NCBI RefSeq assembly: GCF_040954645.1 | Contig: NC_092810.1 | Location: forward strand, 12,634,377-12,698,376 | DNA length: 64,000 nt | Direction of reading: 5' to 3' | Source of the DNA: Diabrotica undecimpunctata | Taxonomy: Eukaryota > Arthropoda > Insecta > Coleoptera > Chrysomelidae | Shown here: positions 20,612 to 31,086 of the stretch, one piece after another | Position numbering within the stretch: the first letter of the stretch is position 1 | How the letters are laid out: each line of letters begins with the position of its first letter | The notes under the pieces: generated by a model | What the model was told of the DNA's origin: nothing | Databases searched by the model: none | What the model saw: the letters and a program-made list of their open reading frames with translations, nothing else | Made by a program: the position numbers and the translations under genes

Positions 20612-21871
20612 ATACAAAATACAAGAAAAATAAACAACCAAAATAATCAAATAAAATATCAAACAATCAGTACATGAACAAATATAGATCAATGTAATAT
20701 TCTAACCTGAAAAGGTCTGAATATACAATAATGCTAAAATAAAAATGGTATATAGGAAATCAGAAATAAAACAATAACTTAGTTGGAACAATAATAGCAC
20801 CAACTAGGTCTACAGTAGAAGAGGCAAGCTCGACTGATCGATGAGAGAAAATCTACCTGCTTTTATGTAAAACAAATCCTTTGTTTTACGTAGCAAAAGT
20901 GGAATTTCCCTGCAACGAATCAATTAGAAATTTGGATTTGGCCAAACTTGGAATTCCCAAGTATTTTGACCGATATCCAAATTCCTTGATGCGTCCGGCA
21001 CGGCTGTCAGCTCCCGGCTGACATTCCTCCGGAGGACACTAGTACGACGCGAGTGTCTGAGAGACTTGGCGCCACAGCTGCAGGGTTAACAATAAACACA
21101 AGGAATTAAAACAACCACCCTGACTTGATTTGACAAAATACAAAATTTGCTTTTCACAATCATGAGAAGAATATAATATAATTTTATTTTTAATTTTTAA
21201 CTTTTATTTACATGTTTTATTATTTCCTACGAATTAAATATCATTACTTCTATTTAGAAATTTAAAAAAGAACGATACAATATCATTCTTTAATAAATGT
21301 TGTCGTACATAAATCTAAATTTGTAAGGAAGGCCACGCATATTACATAACAAAAGCAATAAAATCATCTGTTATTTTTGCTTTCGTTACAATGTCTACCT
21401 CTTCCTTTAAAGAAAATATCAACGACACATAATATTTCAAGTATGACAAATAACATAAAATTTCATCTTCATTTCATAAAAACAATAAAAACTTTGATTA
21501 ATTCTGTTTTGAAGTGCGGTTGTTATCTTTAAGATATATTTTCCAGAGAAAACTTCCAAAGAGAACAATCTCAGCGAAATTAATTGGGAGTTGTTTGTTA
21601 CACACAAAAATTGGCGAGTGGAGTTGAAAATTGTGTTGTTATATTAAGACCGTAGCCAAACAGGGAGTAGGAGTGTCAAAAACTTCTTGAACGTTCTTTA
21701 CAGATTGAGAAATAGAGAATATAACTGTGCTTGGAATGTTAAAAAAACATAAAAAGTCGCTATGGTGTTTTAGCAATATCTATTTTAATAGTCTATTCTC
21801 ATATTTTATATTCTACTTGTTTATTGGCGGATTAGTAACAATATGAAAGGTTGTCACTCCATCTTTTGGGC
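20612..21871. other. No gene; GC-rich structured patch at about 20985-21090
   Basis: AT-rich except for a compact GC-rich patch with several short inverted repeats (GTCAGC..GGCTGAC, CCTCCGGAGG, GACACT..AGTGTC) ending in TTGGCGCCACAGC. It could be the end of the repeat that carries the hairpin array, but no boundaries were found. Confidence 0.4.
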
Positions 21872-21876
21872 GATTG

Positions 21877-21930
21877 CACTAAGGAGTGTTTGAGGCTAAA
21901 AGTCGGTCATAAGTAGTTTTCTAAAATTCA
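21877..21930 (+). repeat. Left terminal inverted repeat of the Transib element
   Basis: About 50 bp, starting CACTAAG. After a 12-base gap comes CTAAAAGTC (21896-21904), then the shared CGGTCATAA. The heptamer, 12-base spacer and A-rich nonamer layout recalls a 12-RSS. Confidence 0.75.
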
Positions 21931-22102
21931 CCAAATGAGACAAGTAATGAACGTTTTATAAAGTTTTTATACAGGGCGCACCCCACTTCCCCCATTTTAT
22001 CAGCGCTCGCGTCAGGAAATTAGTCAAAACACTGCACTTGTTTATAATGCATGTCATTTTTGACAGCGCTCTCGATTATTTTATATATTTCTCTTCGTTA
22101 GT

Positions 22103-24468
22103 ATGTCGTCGTGTGGTGGATTATCAGAAAATTTCTTACTGAATATGGAAGTTGAAGGTATGTACTTTGTTTTGTAATAGGGCACTCAATTTCTTCTTAA
22201 GTTTCAGCATTTAAACTTATATTTCCAATTTACATTTAAATAATGTTGTATATTGACTAAAATTTTAAAACATTAGTGTTTTTGTTTGTGTCGCGCTTGG
22301 TCACACTACATTTAAGTTATGGTAATAAAGTTTGAATATTTGTCTAACCGAAACAGTAATAAAATCTCTACCCAATGCACCCCATATTTTTATTTTATTT
22401 TATTTTATTTTTAAAAAATATATTTTTATAATAAATATTTATAATTTTTTTTGCAGATACTCCGGAAAAGGTGAAAACTATCACCAGACGAGAACTATAT
22501 GGTATCCTAATGGAATTCAAAGGAAATAAAATTGACGAAAAATTTACCCAATTGGAAGATAGACTTGCTCAGATGACGACGTCATGTCCAAGGGAGGATA
22601 GGAATATTTTGTCTCGTTCTCTGAAGTATTTCAAGACAATTTTTAAGCAGAAATGGGCGACAGCTCGTAATACTGATAACCGATTTCTAAATCATAATGA
22701 AGAATGGCTTAAAACATCATTAGAACTTCCTTCGTGGTCTTCACTTAAGCCCGGTCGTCCAGTTAAACAGTTCCACGAATTAAGTAAAAGGAGCAAGCGG
22801 CGGAGAACTGAAGAAATACGGGCTTGCGTACCTGTCGAGGAGTTGACTTTCGCTGCGCGTGTAAGTCAGGGTACTTCCGAGAATAAGATGCTTCAAAGAT
22901 GATTAAAGAAATAACTTCCACACCGACGAAAGCCAAGAAGTTCAGAAAGATAATTTCGTCTAAAAAAGACAACGTGCAGATAAAATATACCTCACAGAAA
23001 GCGTTATGCTTATTTGTAAAAGGTAACTTCACAAAAAGCAAGTGGGTCTTATGACAAGTCGGACGGAAGTACATCTACCCTTGTTACTCTTTGCTACAAA
23101 AGGCAAAAAAAGAGTGCTACTCAGATGAAGACAAAATAACTGTTACGGAGACCAGTTTTAATGTTGAACTACAAGCTTTGCTGGATCATTGAGCTTTGCG
23201 CTTCATCCAATATTTAAAAGAAGTCTTAGACATGATACTGAAATCACCAAACTCAATTTAAGCAAAAATTTGAAAATGTCGCAGATGATGATTCAAATAT
23301 ATTTATGATGTCGATTGTTTCAGTGAGATTGGTTGTTTCTATTGATGCCAAAGCAATAAAAATCATTTGGCAGAATCCCACTCCTTATTCGGTGAGATTT
23401 TGCAGACCTATCAGAGCGCGATTTGTCCACGAAACGAAAGATTTCACTAAAGAAGAAATAGAATACATCGAAAATCAGGAAAAATATCTGATAGAGACTA
23501 AAGATAGTGCAACATCAGTGAAAATCAGTCACAATATTTTGCTGACAATGATAGACGGAAAGGTTTGCAACTCCGCAATGGACACTGCATCAACTATGCG
23601 ATGTTATATATGTGGTCAGACATCAAAAGATTTTAATAAATTAGAAAAATGTGCCATTAAAAAAGAATCTTTACAGTTTGGGCTCTCAGTACTCCATGCC
23701 AGAATATGGTTTTCCGAATTGTTATTGCATTTAGCATATAAAGAACCCATAAAAAAGTGACAGGCCCTTACACCAGAAGACAAAAAAATTATTAAGGAAA
23801 CAAAAGAGAAAATACAGAAATGTTTTAGAGCTGAAATGAGTCTACTTGTTGATATTCCTAAAGCAGGCTATGGAAATAGTAATGATGGAAATACGTCTAG
23901 GAGGTTTTTTCAAAACACAGAATGCTCTTCTCGCATCACAGGCATCAACAGAGAATTAATTAACAAGTTTAAAGTAATACTTGAGGTAATATCAAGTTGT
24001 CATGAGATTGATCACCAAAAATTTAAAAATTATGCCCAAGATACTGCCAAACTATATGTCAAATTGTACGGCTGGCCTCCATAGTCCCCTACAGTCCATA
24101 AAATTCTAATACATGGAGCGCAAGTGATCGAACAGGCAATTCTGCCAATAGGGCAATTGTCCGAGGAGGCCGCTGAAGAACGTAATAAGCATTTTCGAAA
24201 ATATCGGGTGGAATTTTCACGAAAATTTTCAAGAATTGATTGTAATAGAGATGTTTTAAATAGATTACTTCTGACATCTGATCATTTAATCAGTTGTAGT
24301 CGGTCAAAGAATAAGCAGAAAATCTTGCCATTTTTCAATGAAGCAAAGGCAATTTTAATTGCAGCAACGCCGAATCCAAACAGTTTGGATGACAATACAG
24401 TCGAAGATGATGACGATAAAGAGGATTCTGATAGTATCATTGAATTAAATTGCACTGATTCCGAATAA
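22103..24468 (+). pseudogene. Transib / RAG1-like transposase, decayed, two exons
   Basis: Exon 1 is 22103-22157 (MSSCGGLSENF..MEVE), followed by donor GTATGT. The intron ends at acceptor TTTTGCAG (22456), and exon 2 resumes in frame (DTPEKVKTITRRE). The N-terminal half includes GRPVKQFHELSKRSKRRRTE. A frameshift at about 22900, a TGA at 23052-23054 and another shift near 23240 break the middle. From 23305 one frame continues to 24468 with stops at 23758-23760 and 24082-24084. Key blocks are VRFCRPIRARFV, CYICGQTSKDFN, GNSNDGNTSRRFF and LPIGQLSEEAAEERNKHFR. The last matches the RAG1 region holding its catalytic Glu. The first catalytic Asp block (CDG) is not intact near 23230. The C-terminus is acidic. 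It cannot make a working transposase. Confidence 0.8.
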
Positions 24469-24644
24469 ACATTTGTGTGTTTAAATATCTTCATTATTTT
24501 CAACTTTATTAAAAATTACTTATTTTTGTAAAATTGTACTTATTATTGTAAAAATACTAAAAAGGTATTTTTTTTATGTATTTTTATTAAAAATTGCAAA
24601 ATGTCAACGAAATATTGTTTTTAATTACATTTTTTGATAATATA

Positions 24645-24696
24645 GGCCCCGAAATAATAATTATGACCGATTTTTGATTTCAAATACCCGTTAGTG
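24645..24696 (-). repeat. Right terminal inverted repeat of the Transib element
   Basis: Read on the minus strand from 24696: CACTAAC, a 12-base gap, TCAAAAATC (24669-24677), then CGGTCATAA. The nonamer-like TCAAAAATC is close to the V(D)J nonamer ACAAAAACC. Confidence 0.75.
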
Positions 24697-24701
24697 GATT
24701 G

Positions 24702-25087
24702 TTGACTTATATCTTGTTATTTTGACGACACGGATCTTCTCCATTTTGCTTATGGGGTTATTCCATTTTTTTTTCTATTTTGTCTCCATTCATGTATACA
24801 CTGTACGTTACTTTTTCTTCTAATGTCTTTAAAGGCAGACTAAATGAAAGAAACAAGTTAATAAACGAATAAAATCGAAAGAAATTAAAATAAAATAAAT
24901 ATTTAAAGAAAAATAACAAACTTGTGTTGTTTGTTACGTTAAACAGTGAAGGAAATATTTAATTCTATTTTTGTAGAGTAGTATAATTTGTCTTTCTCGT
25001 GCATTTAATAAAAGATGTATTCCATTTGTATGAAATTCTTACCTAAATACTGTATTTTATATATCTTTAAAACATTATGAAAAAAAA
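24702..25087. other. AT-rich DNA, no gene seen
   Basis: Separates the Transib right end from the truncated R1 element. Nothing recognisable. Confidence 0.4.
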
Positions 25088-25763
25088 TTATGTCCAGGCT
25101 GAGAGAATTGGACGTTAGTGAGTACCTGGTCAATGTAATTGACAGATATTTAACTGACAGGTCCATAAGAGAAAAAGATACCAGCATCAGTTTGTCGCAG
25201 GGTGTTCCGCAGGGTTCAGTACTAGGTCCCATCCTATGGAATGTCCTGTACGACAAGGTGTTGAGACTACAGATGTCAAGGGGATACACTCTTGTAGCTT
25301 AAGCCGACGATCTCGCACTGGTTGCGAAGGCAAGTTAGAAAACGGACATGACTAATGTGGCTAACACTGCCCTGTGTCGCCTTAGTAGCTAGATCAGAGA
25401 TAACGATCTACAGCTAGCGCCTTAGAAAACTGAAGTGTTAGTTCTCAAAGGGAGCCGGGAAAAATCCTCTCTTCGCTTTATAGTGGAAGGTGTAGAGGTT
25501 GCACTTTTTAAATCGATTAAGTAACTGGGAGTCTGGTTGTCAGAAGGACTAAGGTTCGAAGTAAACATCCAAAAGACGATAGAGAAGGCGAACCGAAATC
25601 TGGAGGCGTTGATACGGCTGATGCCAATCACTGGAGGCCCAGGTAGCACCAAAAGAAAGGTGCTAAATGGAGTTTTTCAGTCATTGGTAACCTACGCTGC
25701 CCCCGTGTGGTGTAGTGTATTGAATACTGCGAAATACGCTAAGCTGATACTTCGCAAAGGCAG

Positions 25764-25828
<65 letters not shown>

Positions 25829-26750
25829 GGGATTCTACAGTATTCACTGCCTTCCCTCGCTCAACCGTTTCCATCTCTCTCTGTTGTTCCATTCTCCATC
25901 GTTCAGTCCTCTCTTACTCATAGCGTCGTCTACTTCGTTCCTCCAGGATTTTCGGGGTCGTCCTCTTTTCCTCCTTCCTATGGGGCTCCATTCGGTTATT
26001 TTCTTTATCCATCTGCTGTCGCTAGTTCTTCTTACATGTCCATACCACTTTAGTCTTTTTTGTTCTATATATGTTAGTATGTCTGTTTCTATTGATGTTC
26101 TTTGCTTTATTTCGTCATTACTTCTCCTATCCATTCTTGTTACTCTGCAGCATCTTCGCAGGCATTCCATCTCTGTTGCTACTATCTTACTGCTGGTTTT
26201 CTTGTTTATGATCCAATTTTCAGATACCAGGCAGTTTCAATTGAGGCTTTATATGTCATTGGAGCGGTGATACCGATCGTTTTGTTGTGCAAAGAGCGAG
26301 CGAGGGTGTATGCGAGGAGGACGGATGGAAATATAGATCAGAATGAGAGAGAAATAACGATAGTAGACTGACAGAGAGAATTGGCGAATAATAGCGGAAA
26401 GGCAAAATGGAGGAAGGAGCTTATTGCCGATCTGAGACAGTGGTAGGAATGTCAGTTCAGGAAACTAGACTACTACCTGACGCAGTTTCTGACCGGACAT
26501 GGTAGTTTTGGCACCTTCACAAATAGAATAGGCAAATCTGCCTCGGCGGACTGTACTGTTTGTGGGGTATCACATTTTTACTGCCAGAGATGAGCAAATG
26601 AGAAGGGAAATTTCGAGAGGAGAATGGGTTTCGGACTAAAAGAAAGAAATATGCTAAACATAATGTTGAGAGGAGAGAACGAATAGAGAAAAGTACACTA
26701 TCTGATTTCTGGGGAGATGAAGAAAAAGGAGCAGGAGGACAGAGGGGGAA
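25088..26750 (+). pseudogene. R1-clade non-LTR retrotransposon ORF2, 5' truncated and interrupted
   Basis: The plus strand begins inside the reverse transcriptase (SRLRELDVSEYLVNVIDRYL), then SLSQGVPQGSVLGPILWNVL. The catalytic YADD box reads stop-ADD because its Tyr codon is TAA (25300-25302). The thumb follows (LPITGG-like LMPITGGPGSTKRKVLNGVF). The frame is cut by an inserted RTE-like piece at 25769-26228. It resumes with AVSIEALYVIGAVIPIVLL and ends with the R1 C-terminal block RKLDYYLTQFLTGHGSFGTF and NRIGKSASADCTVCG. These C-terminal motifs are diagnostic of R1-type elements. R1 elements usually target rDNA; no rRNA sequence is present here. Several stops and shifts. Confidence 0.75.
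25769..26228 (-). mobile_element. 5'-truncated RTE-like insertion with (TA)n tail, 11-bp TSD, inside R1
   Basis: The insertion is flanked by AGGCAGTTTCA (25758-25768 and 26229-26239). Read on the minus strand it starts at SENWIINKKTSSKIVATEME and continues MECLRRCCRVTRMDRRSNDE, RLKWYGHVRRTSDSRW and GRRKRGRPRKSWRNEVDDA, with a stop at 25844. A very short 3' UTR and a 58-bp (AT)n tail (25826-25769) follow. The coded part is the C-terminal tail of an endonuclease-reverse transcriptase of the RTE type. Short 3' UTRs ending in simple repeats are characteristic of that clade. The frame is open over its length. Confidence 0.83.
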
Positions 26751-26792
26751 ATTAAACCAGGGATCTGAAATTTATGGTTAATATTATTTATT

Positions 26793-28028
26793 GCAGAATA
26801 TATAAAAAATGCGAAGAACAAGTATCATGGACGCAGTTTGGATTCCGCGATTCCTTAGGCACCCGAGAGGCTCTATTCGCTGTCCAAGTGCGTATGCAAA
26901 GATGCACGGATGTTAACTGTGATGTGTATATTTGTTTTATCGACTACAAAAAGGCATTTGATAGAGTAAAGCATGATTAACTTATAAACATCTTGAAAGA
27001 AGTGGGGTTAGATGATAGGGAATTAAGAATCATCTATAATTTATATTACAACCAAACAGCCAATATTAAAGTGGATGACCAATTGACAGAGATAGTCTCC
27101 ATAGATAGAGGAGTGAGGCAAGGAGGCATTATGTCCCCGGTGTTTTTTAATATATACTCTGAATATATCTTCGAGCAAGCGCTAGGCGAACTACAAGAAG
27201 GCGTATTAGTCAACGGAATACGTCTAAACAACATTAGATATGCCGACGACGCAGTAGTTTTTGCAGATAGTCTGGACGGTTTGCAAAGAATAATGTCGCG
27301 TATATCAGATATAAGTAGAAAACACGGACTTGATCTTAATACGAAGAAGACAAAGTACATGGTAGTCAGTAAGCGCGAAATATTAAATACACAGCTTTTG
27401 GTTAACCAACATCCAATTGATAGAGTGGACAGCTACACATACCTTGGTACCAAAATTAACAGCCAATGAGATCACTCCAGTGAAATAAAACAACGCGTAG
27501 GAAAAGCGAGATCGGCGTTCATAATGATGAAGTCTCTTTTCAGAAGTCACGATTTACCACTTGCTACCAAAATCTCTCTCATTAGATGCTATGTATTTTC
27601 TAAGTTATTATAAGGAGTAGAGGCCTGGACACTTTCCGAAGCTTCTTTAAGAAAACACGAGGCATTCGAGATGTGGTGTTTCAGACGTATTTTAAAAATT
27701 TCATAGGTGGATCGTGTGACTAATGTTGAGGTCCTACGTAGAATAGGCAAGGAATGCGAGATTATTAACACCATCAAAGAGCGCAAACTAGAATATCTTG
27801 GCCATGTTATGAGGAATGAACAGAGATACGGCTTGTTGCAACTTATTCTTCAGGGCAAGGTATTTGGAAAGAGAGGACCAGGGAGAACAAGAATATCTTG
27901 GCTTCAAAACCTGAGAAAGTGGTTTAATACATCGACAACCGGACTATTCAGAATAGCAGCAAGCAAAGTTAGGATAGCCATGTTGATCGCCAACATCCGG
28001 AACGGATAGGCATCGTAAGAAGAAGGAG
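26793..28028 (+). pseudogene. RTE-like reverse transcriptase, 5' truncated (family A)
   Basis: The plus strand reads WTQFGFRDSLGTREALFAVQ, VYICFIDYKKAFDRVKHD, a stop, GVRQGGIMSPVFFN and IRYADDAVVFAD (catalytic box at about 27238). Then come LNTKKTKYMVV and YTYLGTKINSQ, a stop, and the long tail (CFRRILKIS, VTNVEVLRRIGKE, KLEYLGHVMRNEQRYGLLQL, SWLQNLRKWFN, SKVRIAMLIANIRNG). It ends GTAAGAAGAAGGAG. ATTATTTATT occurs at 26783-26792 and 28029-28038 and is a plausible 10-bp TSD, though AT-rich. Endonuclease and start of the RT are missing. Stops lie near 26978, 27467, 27612 and 27704. Confidence 0.75.
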
Positions 28029-28038
28029 ATTATTTATT

Positions 28039-29239
28039 AGTTTATGGCCTAACTTCAGAAATATTTTTCCGGCCGAAAAATGACAGGGTGTCTTGCTCCG
28101 TAAATGTCCAAGAAAGGTTTCCCTTATCGTTGCCTGCCAGAATTCAATGGATACCTTCTTAGGCTCTTACTAGAATCTGGCAATACGGCATTTAAAAAAG
28201 AATACTATGTTTTAGCGAACATTTATGACTGTTTCAAATTTTAACATACTTCATGCTCTTTAGTACACCATAAATATCTACATTAAAACTGAAGCAAGAT
28301 TACTGAACAATAATACTGTGATATTTTGTAAATGCCTTTTTTAATCAAAAGCCATCAACAATAAAAAAATATTCTCAATTAAATTCTGATTTCGTTTATA
28401 ACAACTACACTCCTTTGATAAATTTCCATTTACAATATCAAATTCATAAGCCTCATTTAAAAAATATAGGTATTCTTGTTTTCTTGCCCTAAAAAATGTC
28501 ACCCTTCAACTTCACATTCAACAAAACGAGCGAAATTGGCCACGTTGCTAATGAATTTCGTAACACAACAATTCAACGTTGTTTCATAATTCACTGCTCA
28601 TTTGTTTTTGCATCATTTGTCACAGACTTTAATTGGCTCTGATATTGTTTATTTGCTTCGTTTCGCAATTTGACGCAATACACACGACTGAAAAATGACA
28701 ACCTTAATTAAAAAATTGTCGAGGTTAAAATTCGCGTTTGTTAAAAGTAAGAAATTATTGAAAGAATGACTTTTTTTAACCGAAACTGGTATTGTTTTAT
28801 CAAGAGTATAATATCGTCGTTAGGAATGAAATATCTCCAATGTAAAAATTCCTAATTTTACAGGAGACACCAAAAACAGTTAAATAACGCTATTTTACAT
28901 TGTATTAAATTAGTAATTGATTTTTTTTGGCCAAACTAAGATTGATATTGATATTAAGGTGAAATTGATTCCTTAAATCAGTACAAAACATTGAACTAAT
29001 AAAAAAAAATATTACAAACGTACACATTTGAGAAATTATAAATGATTGAACCGGTACATAGCAGGGATTTCAAATATTGTGTATGGCATGTCATAGTACT
29101 ATACACCTTGAATTTGGTGTTATTGGGGGAAAAAGAGTCATATAAACAGTAAAGTGATTTGTATTATCTTTATTTTAAATAAACAAACTTCGACATGTAG
29201 TATCAGTGTATGATATTTTTACGAACACCCCCGAAAGTA
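28039..29239. other. AT-rich DNA, no gene seen
   Basis: About 1.2 kb without recognisable coding or repeats. Confidence 0.45.
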
Positions 29240-31086
29240 TTATTTTTTGTTGATTTTAGGAAGAGTATCGTAAAAATGATGATGAACTTTTTCAATAACT
29301 GATTTGAGGTATTGCAGATGTTTGAACTTGTATTTCAGGAGGTGTCTTGAAGAGCGAGTTTTCATAAACCGACAGGACTTGGCTTTCTCTTCTGTGTGGT
29401 AGTAGCTTCCAGTTATCTGGAACCTGGACAATCTATATTTTTTCCAGGTATTATTGAACGAAAGTTACTGTCAATAGCGTACTTTTTAAAGAACGTAAAA
29501 TCTACGTTTTAATATTATACGGATGTTTTGGCCAAGCAAGACGCATTCTAGAAATGTAATCCATCGGTGAATTAATTGGAGGCTGAAAGTAATGTTCCAA
29601 AGTTGAATGAACTAAATCTGCTTCCATTATAGTATGGCCTTTTTCAAGATATAACTGCTTTATTGTAAGGGATTTGGCTCTTGCTGAATCACTTAAAGCA
29701 CTAGCCAGAGTTCTGTTTCGATTTTGGTAGTTTCATCCATCTGAGATGAATACAACAATTTGATAGTTAGCAGGAATATTATTTATATAATCTATAAGAC
29801 AAGATGTAAATTCATTGCTACTGACTCCACCATTTGCTTTATGCCAAACGTACAACTGGACATCTTCGTTATTTAGAGAATAAATGGTGAAGTTGTGTAC
29901 TTGGAGTTTGAGCTTATAATACGATTGGAAAGCTAATACTTTTGGACACGTTAAGACACTTTGAAGATCAACTGTGAGAACCAATTTTTCAGAATTTGCG
30001 CTACTTTTTAATAACTATTTTGTCCGTCTTCCTTTTTTCTGCTTTGACAGTGCTGATCATAATCTTCAGTACTTATTGTTTTCATTTTATGTGCAACACA
30101 CGTATCACATTGATCTTTCCTTGGCTTATGTATAGATATTTTCTCTGCTTCTAAAACAGTTTTAAACAACTTGATATGAGCAACTGACTACTTTCTATCA
30201 TCGCACCATTCCTTATATATTCTGTACATGTAATTTTTTGTTATGAAACCGTTGTCAACGTATACCCTGCTAGTAGATGCTCTACATTATTGTGAAGGAA
30301 CTTTAGGAATATCTTGCAACCATTCCTTAACATTCTTTTCTTTGCAAATTTGTCTCATTTTTTTTTGGAGTAATTTTGATTTTTTCTTGTTGAATCTTGG
30401 AATCTTGTAGACTTTCACTAGAAGTATCAATTTCATGAGTGGCTGGCTCCCTTCAGACCCATCGTTTCATTGTGTCTTCTCCTAAATTTAATGTGTTCAA
30501 AAACATAATTCGGCATACCTTGAGGTAACTTCCGTCTTTAGAAACCAAAAAGTAGTCATGAGCACTCTTCTTTTTGGACTTTGTCTGAATTTTGAGTATC
30601 TTTTCGGCGCCTTCGCACTGCTTTTGCCCGAACAAGATTTTTAACATAAGTTCTTTTATGTTCCCACGACGTTAATGTCCAAAATTTTTTAAAAATTTGT
30701 AGTCTATCGTCCTGCGTAATTAAAGAACATCTAAATGAGTGTTCTTTTAAACATTTTGGCGTTATAATATGGTTACATCGCTCCTTTACTGACTTGGCTT
30801 CTCTTTTAACATTATGTGTCACTATACCATTTTCTCTCTTATATCCTAGATAAGATTTGCCTTTTAATCTCTTGAGCGCATTTTCCTTCTTTCTTTGTGA
30901 TTTTCGCTTTTTTGGGTTGTCTTCTGCTGTTGAAATCATTTTTCTTTCATTCTTTTCTTCACCTTCTATTAGTTCTTCCTGAATCTGTATTTCTGGTAAT
31001 TCACTGATACTATTTGTTGATTGCAGTTTTTTTTTCACAGCAAGATTTTTCTACACAACGCATTATATTATTATCCGATATGTGTA

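Larger units (their letters stand above)
21877..24696 (+). mobile_element. Transib-type (RAG1-related) DNA transposon, complete with ends
   Basis: The element is 2820 bp and bounded by the 5-bp duplication GATTG (21872-21876 and 24697-24701), the size expected for Transib. Its ends are inverted: CACTAAGGAGTGTTTGAG on the left, and CACTAACGGGTATTTGAA on the right read in reverse complement. Both then share CGGTCATAA. It carries one decayed transposase gene (22103-24468) with an intron. Transib elements are the DNA-transposon relatives of the RAG1 recombinase, and their ends begin CAC like V(D)J signal sequences. The class call rests on the transposase motifs, the CAC ends and the 5-bp duplication together. 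Confidence 0.82.
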
